A stretch of 64,000 nt of DNA from Ligula intestinalis (GCA_036362985.1 JAYGXS010000003.1:79402362-79466361); one strand, 5' to 3'; positions 20,650 to 31,945 are shown, numbered from the stretch's first letter. The notes: generated by a model not told the origin, from the letters alone. Made by a program: numbers and translations.

Positions 20650-21465
20650 TTACAAATACTCTTCATCACAGTCTTCCGGGAGATTTGACATCAAGGAGGG
20701 ATCGTGATGGGAGGGATGGCGCCTGCTCCGGATGATTTCACGTTGAGGATTTGCTACACTGCTCTGATGGTCTCCTCAACCGTGGGTGGAAAATTCAGAT
20801 CCTGGTTGTTTACAACTTGTGGCAGACGGTCAATGGCGGCATCGGAGATGATGGAGGCCTTGGACATGCTCAGGTCAGCGGTTCTGGATTTGCATTTTCT
20901 CAGTGATTAAGGTAGCTCAGTCAGCACGTAGTAGAGGAGTTGTGGAACCGTAGACAGCCTTGATCATAGCGAAGAAAATTTTTCAGTCATTTCGGTCATG
21001 TGGCTATGGATTTCCACGGCCTTTCGAGCCGTCCAGGCATCATGTATTTTCCACAGGCGCTGTTGTAAAAGGCGGTTACCTTGATAGAAGGTTGTTTTCG
21101 TGGCCTCGGCAGGGTGCTGAATGGTGGTTTGTGTAGGCGATTCTTATCAGCTAGTGGGATGCTGATATCCCCGTAATTTTCGGCAAACCAGTCCTGGTGT
21201 TTGTGACTGCCAAAAGCACGTTTGGCTGTCCGTTGGATAGTGTCCTGTAGCTGACACCATTGGTTTTCCACAGAGACGTTCTCATCAGCGCGTAATAGGT
21301 TAACTAACCGTTGAGCTAGGTTGTTTCTCAAAGACAGGTGATTATCAAGCACATTGAGCGAAGCAGTACTCAACTGAATTTAGGTCTCCTGCGTGGGAAG
21401 AAAGGTATCCTCACCTTGGAGACGATGATTTGATGATCAGTACATCCATCCGTCCGTTTGAATTC
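20650..21465 (-). mobile_element. RTE-type LINE fragment, inverted copy
   Basis: Minus strand from 21465: DHQIIVSKVRIPFFPRRRPK, then the open frame at 21373-20996 (LRNNLAQRLVNLLRADENVS.. WCQLQDTIQRTAKRAFG.. HQDWFAENY), then across stops to the pre-RT block near 20900-20700 (TVEETIRAV). It covers the same part of the element as the plus copy to its left, so this is a second insertion rather than a twin-priming inversion of one copy. Confidence 0.85.
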
Positions 21466-21469
21466 ACGT

Positions 21470-23235
21470 TTTTGAAGATGAAGAAGCTGGTAAGCTCACA
21501 TTCCAACTTTTATGATTATTACCATGTTCTTATGCTAAACTAATTCTGAGAGGCATAGACAGTAGACGTTATGTAAATTTTAAGCTTCTGCTTGATAATG
21601 TAATACGTCTACAATTGCCTGAATACCACAAACAATACTGCCTTGCAGCATAAAGGCATGATAGGCTTTTCACTATGCTTAACTAACATTTCTCTAACCA
21701 CAAAGTTGGCTATTGTCCAACATAGCTTTGAACTGTAGACCGACTGGCTACCGATTTCCTACCTGTACGTAGAGACTGTATTACTATCTATCTATCGTAC
21801 GTATGATTATTAAAATTAGCATTCTGGTTCTCCGGTCGCCTGCAGCCAATCAGTGAACTGATTCAGTTTGATTGGCTACGTTTCGCATGACGAGCTCGGT
21901 ACCGGAACGTATGGAATTCGTTTAAAAAGGCGAATAAGGCTATTGTCCAAGCAATCGCATTTACCTATTCTCGCACACCTGGTCGATATGAATAACCCAT
22001 TCCCTCTTAACGAATTCCTTCTGGCTGTCCGTTGAATACCAGTTCCATTCTCTAAGGAGCTACGCCAACGATTGCTAGAAACAGCCTAGAAAATGTATAT
22101 GCGGTCAGTGCTCTACGCTGCTCAGAGGACGCTATTACAGGCGCTTCGTCTTCCACGGTCACACCAGATGCCTTCGCCCCACCCCTGATGACGGCTTTTT
22201 ACTTCATGCATGTGAGAGTGATTATAATTAAGCTTACTCTACTAATGATCCATGCACACAGCCGTGTGAGAACGACGAGTTATCAATCACAGGATATTGA
22301 TAAACCCTGCCCAACTTTTTTATTGTCATAATGAATGCAATTGTACAGACCCGATTCTGAATTACCAAAACCATATGTCTGCCAGCATGGGAATAGTTGT
22401 AGAATCTACTAGATTACCTCTTGGAACTCGCATTTTCGCTTTTGTCATACGTGGAACGTGTTCCTCTGCGACTAATTCGAGAAGTCATTTCACTTAAAGT
22501 GGGGCGAGGTTTGTATGCCTTTCTTATTTACAGCCGCGTCATGCTAACTCAGACAGCCAAGTAGCGTGCGAGGCAGTATCGATCACGTGTGTCCGGCAGA
22601 TCGAAAATCGATATTTTCCAGCCAGATTTTCTCCCACACGAAGCGGTCAATAACCCACGGCAACTCGTTGAAATTTGGCACGCAATATTCCGAAATATGT
22701 TGGAACGCCCAGTTCAATTTTTATAGGCAGATGATGAGATATCTTGTATAAACGCACATCCTCTGTTCGTTCAGTTGCGAGAAGCGATTTGTTGGTTAGG
22801 GAAGGTAGGTTGCAATGAGATGGCTGTTTGCTTGTGTGCCTGAATGAAGCATTCGTTCGGGAGCGTGTGTGTAGTGAGGTGCCGTTAACGTGTTTCAGGG
22901 TGTTTGTGTCAGCATTGAGGAATGAATATCCGGGAGTCAGCTGCCAGACTGGTTGATTATGAGGCAAATGTTCACAAGATTCAGTGGGTGAAAAATATCA
23001 TTGCCACATCCTTTGAACATCAGCATAGCGCACTGCTGTACTTTGGACCTATGTGGACACATAAAGACGTGAAAAATGTATCGAGAATAGAATCACTCAC
23101 AGGTCTACTCAGCTGCATTCTAGAAAGATGATTACGAGTGGTTATTTGTCTGAACAGAGGGACTGTTTTACTTGCTGCTCATAATCATCAGCGACTTAAA
23201 TAGTCATTGAAAAGTTCAGACTGGAGGATTTAACA
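21470..23235. other. unassigned interspersed sequence
   Basis: AT-rich DNA with short frames on both strands and no motif. I see no exon with supported splice sites and no recognised repeat. Confidence 0.35.
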
Positions 23236-23239
23236 AACG

Positions 23240-23580
23240 ACCGTGGACGATATAAGCAATCGTGCAACCCCACGTCCTTCAAACGCACTCAAGTCACACA
23301 CCAGGTCAGATGACGGCAGCTGGTCACCCGGTCCGGCCGATCACCTTCAAGGCGGACAAAGACAAAGACCGATCTTGTTGGTTGCTGGAATAACTGTCGC
23401 CAGTCTAGGACTTCGGACATTCGGGTGCAGACCCAGGCCCGTACGGCAGTCGACATCCTCCCATCTATTCTCCATTCCTTCTGTACAGAATAAATTGTTC
23501 CTACCTTTCTAGCCTTCCATAACTTTTCTGATCCTAAAGGCACTTAGCCTGCCTTAACCTTACATAAAACCATCTCGATA
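23240..23580 (+). repeat. dispersed repeat family E with poly(A)-signal core
   Basis: Shares 'ctattctccattccttctgt' and 'acagaataaa.tt.ttccta' with 27370, 44035, 57770 (plus) and 54045, 60000 (minus), and ends near a 'gcctgccttaacctta' block. The AATAAA within 'tgtacagaataaa' could be a polyadenylation signal. The class is unknown, possibly a solo LTR or a SINE-like 3' end. Confidence 0.6.
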
Positions 23581-24019
23581 AACCTTTGATCATTCAAATA
23601 TGCTTCCCTGTCATCCATTTTGACAATATTGGGTTCGTCATCTCTCGAAGAGGAAGAAAAAGAGGGGACAAGTTTTTGTCTGTGGTGCATTCTCCTCTGT
23701 TTCATAGTTGGCTCATAATATTTTGGAAGTCCTTGGTAGCGTTTTTGAATACCATCAAACGTAAACCACGGTCGCATAGTTTTGTAAGGTTAAATCGTTG
23801 TGGTAATCAGAAGATGGGTACTTTATTCGGCACCAGCCTGAGCAGTCATGTTAAATTGCACACCTCAAGGGTTCAGGTATTGACGCAACGTCCTCCAAAT
23901 AGGCGAATTCCTCACTAGGAAGGTCTACCGTGCACGATACAATTATCGTCTGAAAAATTGCACTTTGGCTTCTTTATTCAACCTGGGTTTCACCTGGCCA
24001 GCCGCTACTCACCCCTCTT

Positions 24020-24297
24020 GGAGTTATGGTTGCGCACAAGCCAGACGCAACCATCAGGCACCGGGTCATGAGACCGAAAGACCCACTGCCACGGCAGGAA
24101 ACGGCTGGAGTCGTTTACCGGATCTGGTGCAGTTGTGGACAAAGCAAATACGTCGGAATGGCCAAAGACACCAACTAACAGGTTGCAGCTCACTCGACAG
24201 GACCCGGCCATATGTTTAAAGTTTGACAAGGCCGAAATCCTCGCGAGAGGTGACAACCGTGTGAGCCACGAGCTGCTCGAATCATGGTTTTAGTTAC
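24020..24297 (+). pseudogene. Penelope GIY-YIG endonuclease relic (lineage 1)
   Basis: The frame reads ATIRHRVMRPKDPLPRQET, then GVVYRIWCSCGQSKYVGMA: VVYRI is the GIY strand and KYVG the YIG strand. A stop follows directly, about 35-40 residues (the helix with the catalytic Arg) are deleted, and the reading resumes QVAAHSTGPGHMFKFDKAEI and SHELLESWF before a TAG. Three minus-strand relics (30870, 42200, 43060) belong to the same lineage. Confidence 0.85.
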
Positions 24298-24299
24298 AG

Positions 24300-25260
24300 T
24301 CTCTAGAGTGTGACATTGATGTTGGCGACGTCTACTTTGTTTGCATCGCAATTACCCGAGATTTTACGACATGTTGGCTGCTCCTCGGTAATTCAAAAGT
24401 CGATGTTCTCCTGTGTAAGGTAGTTTGGACATAGCCTTAATTGAGGCAGAGTGACCACTACGGCGGGCCTGACGAATCCTCTCGCGCCTGCTGCTGGCTC
24501 ATACACAGAAGTGCCTACTGAAATAATCTTAGTAGCATAATATAGGTGAACATTTTGTGTCATTTATAATTTCGTCTTGCTAATAAGTTCCAGACTTGAT
24601 TTAGATAAAAGGGATTGATACCAGCCTCGTTACGATGTTGAGATGCGTTCCGAATAGCAAATCCCATCCAAGATTCATCCGTCTACAACTAGGATGCAGC
24701 TAGGATTCTAAATTGTATCGCATGACAGGTCTTGGGTTGAAAAGAGTTAATCCTGACTTCGACCCCCCAGTATGGAAGTCCTCCAATTTCGTCAAAATTG
24801 CATCGTTACGCATGCGTGAAATAAAACAATGAGATGGAATAATTGTGGTGGATGTTACGCATACTTGTTGCCTTTTCCTTAAGGATCCCTGCTAACCAAC
24901 GCTTACATGCGAGGACATAAAATGTCCCAACGACAATTGCCAGCGAGTCGCTGCTGTCAGGCAGCCATAAGCCTGTGTGCGAAGACCCAAAACTGCGTCT
25001 GAATGACAACGGACAATACTACTGTGGGATTTAAACATCATCTTCACGACGAACCCACTTTGGGAAAGGTGATATGAAGTAGCTAGCATGCGCATTTCCG
25101 CAGAGCAGTTGATAAGATGGTGGGCAACCGAAATGTCAAGGAACGGAAGCACCACAAAGAATACTGGGTACACGTTACAACTTCGTCAAACGTAAGAATA
25201 AACTTACTCCTGGCTACCTGTTGGCAGTTAAATTGATATTACGCGTTGGCTGGTGGCCTT
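24300..25260. other. unassigned interspersed sequence
   Basis: No gene or family could be supported. Opposed short frames at 24806-25173 carry no motif. Confidence 0.35.
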
Positions 25261-25269
25261 TGGCCAGAA

Positions 25270-25400
25270 TATTTATTGTAAGGGAGTCTTGGCAGATTTG
25301 CTAAATTAAGTTGACAAAATTGTGAAAAAATTCGCGGCGTTGACGGGAGTCGAACCTGCACAGCAGGGAAGGCAGATTGAGAAGAAAAAGCCATTTCGAT
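25270..25400 (-). mobile_element. tRNA-derived SINE family D
   Basis: Minus strand: 'gtgcaggttcgactcccgtc' contains a perfect Pol III B box, followed by 'aacgccgcgaattttttcac' and an AT-rich tail (attttgtcaacttaatttag). The tail sequence recurs at 54413-54470 and in part at 26090-26150, which shows that this is an interspersed element and not a lone tRNA gene. Confidence 0.75.
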
Positions 25401-25589
25401 CACCGTAACCATAGTTTCATAAGTCTGAGATTCCGAACTTTTGCAGGAGTCCATGCCAGAGATGAACTAGCCAACGAAAACAAGCGACACTTATAGGGGG
25501 AAGGGAGAGGATCAATTAATCACTAGCGCCGTTAGTCTGGAGATGTCTGCACAGGGCAACGTATGCGGGCACCAGCTCGATAATTGGTT

Positions 25590-25990
25590 AACTTAGCTGT
25601 CATCCGAGGCCCAGGCTTCAATCAGCTCTTGGCCCGTCTTGCTGCTGGCGTGGCCAATTATTCTTGCAGCTGCGAATTTATACTCGTGACCCGTGTCGTA
25701 GGTGTGGGCCGCCACTTGCGATAATGCGTCATACCGTCGAAAAACCTGCTTATGTTCATGTATCCACAAACCCAGCATGCGTCCAGTCTGTCCTGTGCAA
25801 TTTATGGGACAGTTTAGGCATGGTATGCGATACACTACATCCGACTGCTCACTAGGATTTAATCGATCCTTAATTCTCATGACCCGGCTGCGCCCTGTAG
25901 CCTTGGGGCGGTGTACGATTCCAACGCTTAGTCCCGCGGCAATGCGATTGGTAGCTTCCGCCTGATCTTTTATATGTGGCGGCGCAGCTA
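25590..25990 (-). pseudogene. Penelope GIY-YIG endonuclease fragment (lineage 2)
   Basis: A continuous minus-strand reading from about 25985: HIKDQAEATNRIAAGLSVGI, VMRIKDRLNPSEQSDVVYRI, then PCLNCPINCTGQTGR (YIG changed to CTG) and HTYDTGHEYKFAAARIIGHA, with SKTGQELIEAWASDD at the end. VVYRI is the GIY strand, the GQTGR turn follows the YIG position, and IHEHK supplies the helix. It is open for at least 120 codons but lacks all reverse transcriptase. The copy at 47231 is of the same lineage. Confidence 0.88.
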
Positions 25991-26013
25991 AAATCGTAGG
26001 AGTTAATTCTCTT

Positions 26014-26150
26014 TAGGCGCTAGCATGGCGAGCACGTACGCATCCGTTTACGAAGGCCTTCCATGCTGTGCGGGTTCGACTCCCGTCAACATCGCGAGTT
26101 TTTTCACAATTGGCCGAACCAAATATGTAAATTTCCGCTCTGCACCCGTA
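26014..26150 (+). mobile_element. tRNA-derived SINE family D
   Basis: The T-arm 'gtgcgggttcgactcccgtc' is intact (B box), the A-box side (gctagcatggcgagcacg) is degraded, and the tail 'cgcgagttttttcacaattg' is shared with the other D copies. Confidence 0.7.
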
Positions 26151-26159
26151 GAGCTTAAT

Positions 26160-27245
26160 TCAGACAGCTTTACTCCAATTAAGCGATAACTGTCTGACTG
26201 ACTAAAAGAAGGACAGCCAATTCACAAAGGACCCTGGACTGCTCGTAGCCCAACCGATCTGCCGAAACCCTCACAGCTCTCTCGCCTACAGTGGCATAAT
26301 ATCGGCTCAACACGGGACGTTGATCTTTTTGAAAGGATTAGCGAGCTCCTGTTGCGAACTTGCGAGCATCAAAGGATAAAAATGCACGTTTGTGCAGTTA
26401 CGGACCATTGCAGCATGCAAATGGGCCCTTTGACACAGGTGAGGGGAATTATTTAAGTCAGCTTCCGAAGGGATTTGTCACGAAGCATTATGCACAGAAA
26501 ATGCATGCATAGCCAATGCATATAAGGATTTCCGTTTAAAGTGAGGATAGGGGGAGGAGTGGATGCAATGATATATGCACTCACAACCTTAGTGGTCAAT
26601 GACATATCCGATGCTTGCATAAAGTAGAAAACTAACAATTTGTCTACTAGTTATACATAAGTAGGTAGTTATAAATTGCGAAGTAAAGCGTGCTGATACC
26701 TATCCGTGACAATTGACCGCCTTTTGTTGATAGCCTTCCACCCTATCGTGAAAACTGAGAAATTTCTTACCAAAGTAAACTCCAATTTTCATTTGCGAAC
26801 GTTTGTAAAATATGCTATCTTAAACAGATCAACTGAAAACGGAAACATTTTCAAGTTAAGCATAATTTCAGACGAAATTATCCAACATTTTGCGCTCTGC
26901 TTTTAAAAAAAAAGTTTTTCGCCTGCTGTTTCTAAGTTTGCAACTCCCTGTGCCCATAGGTAACTGAGGCTATTATTAATTCGTAAATTTTGTGAACGAA
27001 AACAATACGGAACTAAAGAGCCCATCTGGTTGATTGTGGATTTGTAGTCGACCTTACCGCCACTGCTGCCAGATGAAACTGACACGCAACTGAGGCGCAC
27101 CGAAACGCACGCACAATGTCTCCCCCATTCTCGCCTCAACCAACAGTGGCTTGAACTCAATCGCTCTGGACAAAGCTCAAGGCCGATGCTACCGCCAGAC
27201 GCACTGACGCACCTATTAATGCGTCCACGTCGGTTCGTCCACGCG
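26160..27245. other. unassigned interspersed sequence
   Basis: AT-rich. Frames at 26706 (+) and 26903 (-) have no recognisable motif and no supported splice structure. Confidence 0.35.
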
Positions 27246-27249
27246 TAGT

Positions 27250-27515
27250 CCAATTAATGACCTTCACGGTTGCAACCAAAGGTGGCGGCTCGAACGGCTA
27301 TTCCCTAGACATCACTCCGGAACCGTCCCCAATAGGGCACGGACGCACTTCTCCGCGAGTCAACACTCTTTCCATCTATTCTCCTATCCTTCTGCAGAAT
27401 ACACTATTCCTAACAATCCCGCTTTCCCAAGACTTTTCCCATCTCCTAAGGAACCGGGCCTGGAAGATTGTAGCTGTTAGGCTTAACCGTCTTAGCCTTA
27501 ACACCATGGATTAAT
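27250..27515 (+). repeat. dispersed repeat family E
   Basis: 'ccatctattctcctatcctt' and 'ctgcagaatacactattcct', followed by 'ctcctaaggaaccgggcctg' and 'gctgttaggctta'. The second half is the best-preserved 3' end of the family. Confidence 0.65.
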
Positions 27516-27960
27516 TCCTCAGAAATTTCTGATTAGAGAGTCAATGCACTTTTTGTCAGAGCTAGTAGATTGCATGCGTTGCTGTAAGTTGGGCGTGTAA
27601 TTGGATTCAACTCTGATACACCCTACAGCTCCCGGTGGTTGAAACACAGCTTTTGCATTTAGAAGGTTTAATGTGCGCCAGCGTTGAACTTGATCTTGTG
27701 TGTCCGAACTCCACCGAAACCACTGATTTTCCCACAGTTGTGTCAAGTGTGCTGTGCGAATCTACGAAAAGCACACATCAAAAGCCTTGTAAGCTAACCA
27801 AATTTTTAGTTCAAAGTCTTAACTTATCTAAGCTCCACGTTTTTTGATACTCGCTCCTCACCGATATCGAAGCAAACGCAGCCTAGATATAGAATCGAAC
27901 AAATTCGATTAACTGCATTTCGAAGAAGTAGATGCGATCGCTGAGAAAAGAACGTTATTC

Positions 27961-28004
27961 GCCTGACGTTTCGGATTTTGTTGCGGATCCATCGTCAGAG
28001 ACAA
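27961..28004 (-). ncRNA. hammerhead ribozyme-like motif, best-preserved ACGU type
   Basis: Minus strand: helix I arm UGUCU; CUGACGA (position 7 is a free base in hammerheads, so the core is intact); extra U; helix II GGAU/AUCC around a 10-base loop; GAA; palindromic ACGU; C17; then AGGCG pairing to UGUCU (two Watson-Crick-flanked G-U pairs). All invariant core bases are present. Upstream (28005-28050) is similar to the sequence upstream of the motif at 2023. Confidence 0.8.
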
Positions 28005-28147
28005 TAACAGTAACGGATAATTAACGTACAGGGAGTTGCAGCATTTAAGGGATACAGTCGCTGTGTTACTGCATATTTATAACAGTAAGGGCTACCCGTT
28101 GTCCACGATGGGTGCCCGCTTTTACGCTAGTTACTTAATAGCCGATC

Positions 28148-28155
28148 GTCTAGGC
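28148..28155. repeat. candidate hAT target duplication, left
   Basis: 'gtctaggc' precedes the 5' terminus of the hAT element. 'ctctaggc' at 29956-29963 matches at 7 of 8, the target length expected for hAT elements. Confidence 0.5.
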
Positions 28156-29955
28156 CCGGGGTTGGCTACCCATGGCTCGCGAGCCATATATGGCTCTTTT
28201 GATGATCGCGTATGGCTTTTTCAGAAACTTCAGATTTTATGATTTTTGGTTACTCTTTAGGGGTCTAAGTAGTGGGATCGCTAAAATCATCAGGCCAAAT
28301 CCCAGGTTGGAAGTTAAAAGACACAAGTCACTAGAAGGAGTGAATTATTATGTATAGAACTCCCAATTGCTGTCCCAGGTGGCAGTGGCCACTGGCGAAG
28401 CCAGGGCTAGCGTTAACCGCGTCCAGCCAGACCTGAGAGAGCTTGAGACAGTGGTGACAGCTGATTCAGTAGGATTGTGAAGCAGGTTAAATTGTTCTGC
28501 TATTGATTTCTTGCAATTGCCGAAGGGGATACCGCCTGCAGAGAAATTCGCTGCATCGGCCGAGGGGTGGAGTCTTTAAATGGCCCTTAGGTATTTAGAC
28601 GCGCGTGTATGTAGGCGTGACTGAATAAACTGCGGTCTCCAGGGCGGCGGTCTCGGGGCCGCTAGAAGACCGAAGGAAAGGGAACGCTCGCGCAGCTGTT
28701 ACCGTTGTCCCAGACGCAGCTACGCGGTCGAGCCTCGGGGGACGAGGGTGTCAGTACAAGAGAGCATTGAAACAGTTGGTTGTGGCAAAACATGACTTTG
28801 GGACAGCGGGTCTTGGAGCACGTAGAAAAGGGGGGAGGGCATGCATAGTAGCCGTCCCCCTCCAATGATGTGCCGCCATCGAGACGCGTATTAGAATCAA
28901 TTTAATCTCGACCAATCTCTGGAGTGTCGGCAGCCCTAGGTTTGACCTGGCTGGTCTCTTTCCGGCTTGCCGACATTAATTGCTTCCATTTTTTCCTGCG
29001 TCCCAACAGCGGCGACAGGCTCGCTAAATAACAAACGCTCTCCTAAAGCACGACAGCCCGCAGACTTGACCTCAGCTTGGTCAAGGTCACGCTGGCATAC
29101 AAGGCTACCTTACGCGCATAGGTTAGCCGGTTTTATCATATATAGTGCTTCGTGTTTATGTCCCTTAGACGGAGCAAACAGTCCATTCGCGAACACTTGC
29201 CTTGTGGACTAATACATCGATCCTAATATCTGACTGCTTTCTTTCATCGTACGGATCGCACATCTTTGAACGCTTCACTCTCTCTCGTTTGCCAAAAGTT
29301 AACCTCTGCAAAAAAGAGGATAGTGAAAATAAAAAGAGATCAGGAATATCGTACATTTCAGGACGAATGGTCCGAAGAATTCACTTTTGTGGAGAGAGCA
29401 GATTATGCGATGTGTCTAATTTGCAATGGTAATATTACATCGATGAAACGGTCGAATGTAAAGCACCACTTCAACGCACGCCATTATACCTCTGTATCAA
29501 AAAACCCTGCGAAAGACAGCCGAAAGAAAGCATGCCAAGAGCTAATGAGCAGGATGCAAAGTAGCCAGATGCAACTCCGCGTATGGACCCAGCAAGGTGA
29601 CCATAATTCCAGGAGCTTTGGTGGATTGACCCTGTTTGGATCTACGTATGCATGTGAGCAGTCATCCTCACATCTTAGATACATGAAGTCAACAGTAGGA
29701 TCACGTGTAAAGGATGAAAGCCTCAATGCTTGCATGCAACTTAACCTCACCAAATATTGACCAGACTATAAAACGATCAGCGAATCCTTGCAACGCCAGA
29801 AGTCACATTAAAAATGAGTATTATAAGAACATTATTCAAAAGAATAAATGCAGAGTCTTATTATATTCATATTTAATAGAATTTCATTCGAAAATATATT
29901 TTTAAAATATTTGCTTTCTTGGCTCTCTGAGTTAAAAAGGTTGCCACCGCCTAGA
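28156..29955 (+). mobile_element. hAT DNA transposon, internally deleted
   Basis: The 5' end reads 'ccggggttggctacc' then 'atggctcgcgagccatatat', and the 3' end reads in reverse 'taggcggtggcaacc' then 'tttttaactcagagagcc'. Both are variants of a hAT terminal repeat of the type CAGGGGTTGGCAACC with a following GGCTC block. Between them lies one open frame (29266-29760) fusing the first and last parts of a transposase. The 1.8-kb length is too short for a full transposase of 600 or more residues, so the element is non-autonomous. Confidence 0.75.
29266..29760 (+). CDS. hAT transposase remnant: BED zinc finger fused to dimerisation tail
   Basis: The 164-codon open frame has two recognisable ends. 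Residues 30-75 (FQDEWSEEFTFVERADYAMCLIC.. HHFNARH, Cys50, Cys53, His67/68, His73) form a BED-type finger like that of GTF2IRD2/ZMYM-type hAT proteins. Residues 116-160 (SFGGLTLFGSTYACEQSSSHLRYMKS, then SRVKDESL) form the C-terminal hAT dimerisation region. The RNase-H-like catalytic core that should lie between, several hundred residues with the DDE residues, is absent. The frame has no ATG ahead of the finger: the first in-frame one is at residue 49 and the nominal start is TTG at 29266. Alternatives are an unseen 5' exon or a dead remnant. Such a product could bind terminal repeats and transposase without cutting, which is inference. Confidence 0.75.
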   Translation: MNASLSLVCQKLTSAKKRIVKIKRDQEYRTFQDEWSEEFTFVERADYAMCLICNGNITSMKRSNVKHHFNARHYTSVSKNPAKDSRKKACQELMSRMQSSQMQLRVWTQQGDHNSRSFGGLTLFGSTYACEQSSSHLRYMKSTVGSRVKDESLNACMQLNLTKY

Positions 29956-29969
29956 CTCTAGGCGGTGGC
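29943..29969. repeat. perfect 12-bp palindrome at the hAT 3' end
   Basis: 'gccaccgcctag' and 'ctaggcggtggc' are perfect inverted copies separated by 'act'. The left half is the 3' terminus of the hAT element. The right half is in flanking DNA. Confidence 0.9.
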
Positions 29970-30364
29970 CTGTTGCTGGCAGTGGGGGAGATGGGGAGGT
30001 CGACTCTCAACGCATTTATTGCCTTTCTACAAACAATCCCCTCCCCCGAACACGCGGCCCATAGTCCAAACGCTAACACCCCCCTCCCCTCACTAGCACA
30101 ACATATCGCCGCGGGAGTCACGTCACCATAACCCTTCCCCCCAATCCCCCCTTCCCTCCCCCGTCCGTTGTAACCTCTGCCTCCAAAACCTCTAGTGTGA
30201 CATTCACAGCCCTCACTTTTAATTTAGACTGACGACGAACACGTGACACCAGTTCGAAAATTCACGAGTACAACTCGATTTTCCGAAGATCTTCTTTCTT
30301 TTCATCATATCATCTCGAAATGCAACTTACTTCACTTATCCATAAACAATCTATTGCACTTGAA

Positions 30365-30800
30365 ACTATCGCGGTGGGCCCGAAGCAGTGACAAGGAGGG
30401 TTGACAGCTGGCAGGATAGCTTGGACACCGCAGTCGGCCCAGTGTGTGTCTTGTCGTGTGGAGTGGCTAACCGTGGCCCGAGAGTCAAGCGCAATTGCTC
30501 CTTCTTGATGTGACCTTTATGGCGCTCCCAGTCGGGAGTCTACCTATCGAGACGTGATGTTGGTAGGTGTGTTGAGTGTTGTTTTCACCAGCCGCCTGCA
30601 CCTTCCTCCATCTCCGGTCTTCTGGACTTTTGTGTTGGCACCGGGTTCGGTGTGGAAGTGGTGAGAGAGTGGGGTAGATTCTCCGCGCGTCGGCTTTCAC
30701 TACAATCCCGTGGGAGTGACCGCGTTGCTTCAGCCTGCTGAGGCTTTTGGTAGATATAGTCAAAATTGACGATCCAACTGTCGTAATGGCCGTCATGCAG
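30365..30800 (-). repeat. dispersed repeat family A, inverted copy
   Basis: 'caccgcagtcggcccagtgt', 'tgatgtgacctttatggcgc' and 'tcccagtcgggagtctacct' recur at 37550-37680 in the same orientation and, reversed, in the 45-47 kb cluster. The frame at 30485-30796 on the minus strand is a by-product. Confidence 0.65.
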
Positions 30801-30869
30801 TTGTTAACCTGTATTGCCCCTGCTGGGTTTGAGCGTAGTGCTTACGCGTTCGCCTGTGCGCTCTCAGAA

Positions 30870-31045
30870 TGGCGAATAGCTTTGGCTAAACTGAGCCTCA
30901 GCACCACATATGGGTAAGGCAGGTTGTTGCACTTGCAAGCCCGTAGACCAATGCTCAAGCAACTCGCGGTTCACGCCATTGTCACTCTCTGCCAGAATGT
31001 CAGTCTCTTCAAGTTCCAATATATGTCCGGGTCTCGACGAATGGG
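30870..31045 (-). pseudogene. Penelope GIY-YIG endonuclease 3' scrap (lineage 1)
   Basis: The minus-strand reading ETDILAESDNGVNRELLEHW matches EAEILARGDNRVSHELLESW of the copy at 24020. About 60 residues are recognisable. Confidence 0.75.
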
Positions 31046-31599
31046 CGGTTAATTGAGAATTAGCATCCCAGTGATTGCATCTGCTTCTTCTCAGCTACCC
31101 CCTGGGTTTCAATGTATGGGCCAATTTTGTAATTTTTATGATTATATTTAAAGGTAAATTACGCACACTTTTTGCAAACTGCCTCCAGACTAACGACTTT
31201 TTCGAAAATGAATAAATCTGAATGGCAACAGCATTTGTTAATTTTTACCAACCTGACCAGAACTCTGTTTGAGCCGCAACTTTGTTCGCGGTTGCAGGAG
31301 TACATATTGAGAGATGACAAGTAGCAACAAAAAAGAGGATAATAATAGCGGCCATAGGCCAGTCAACTGTCAGAAGTCATGAGGCTATCAACGGGTTAGA
31401 CACACCTCTGCCGTGCTGAAATTCTTGGCGTCTCGCCAACTCCGTTTTAACCGGAGGTCTGTGCGAAACACATTTTGGTAACACATTATTGTCGAGAAAC
31501 CTGTGCAGGAGTCGAATCTGCGCATAATTAGACGACTCTCGAAGGGTTAGACACAGTAATCAAGAAGGATAGGGGAGGGAAAAGTATGGTGATGTACGC

Positions 31600-31945
31600 T
31601 AATTAACTGTCAGTGGAGTCGGAGGTCATGGACAGTAATTAGTGCGGCGCCTTGTCACCACAGTCGAGGATCCTGGTAACCCCACCTCCTCTTTCGACCG
31701 GTTCGCCGCTAGTTTGGGCTCGTGTAGGCGGGTCTGTAATTTGCGGTCTGCTTCGCCAACATAATAAAAGTCTTTCTCCTTGCAACGTATCTCGTAGACA
31801 ACTGCAGAGGTATCAGTAGGAGGCAGTCTGTCTTTAGGTTGCATCGACTGGCGGCGTATTGTCGCCTGTAAACCAATTGATCTGGTGCTCGACACGTATT
31901 TTTTCTTTTCAATGCAAATACCTGGAACGTGGACCTCTTCGTCAC
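31600..31945 (-). pseudogene. Penelope GIY-YIG endonuclease fragment (lineage 3)
   Basis: Minus strand: PKDRLPPTDTSAVVYEIRC, then KEKDFYYVGEADRKLQTRLHE. VVYEI is the GIY strand, YYVGEADR the YIG turn and RLHE the start of the catalytic helix. The frame ends shortly after (KEEVGLPG). The downstream flank (from 31600 leftwards) resembles that of the relic at 55960-56530. Confidence 0.82.

Noticed and set aside
19460..21465. Twin-priming inversion of one RTE insertion
   Set aside because: Both orientations contain the same part of the element, whereas twin priming gives adjoining, nearly non-overlapping parts.
31495..31545. Third minus-strand SINE D copy
   Set aside because: Only 'caggagtcgaatctgcgc' resembles the T arm; the tail is absent, so support is too thin.
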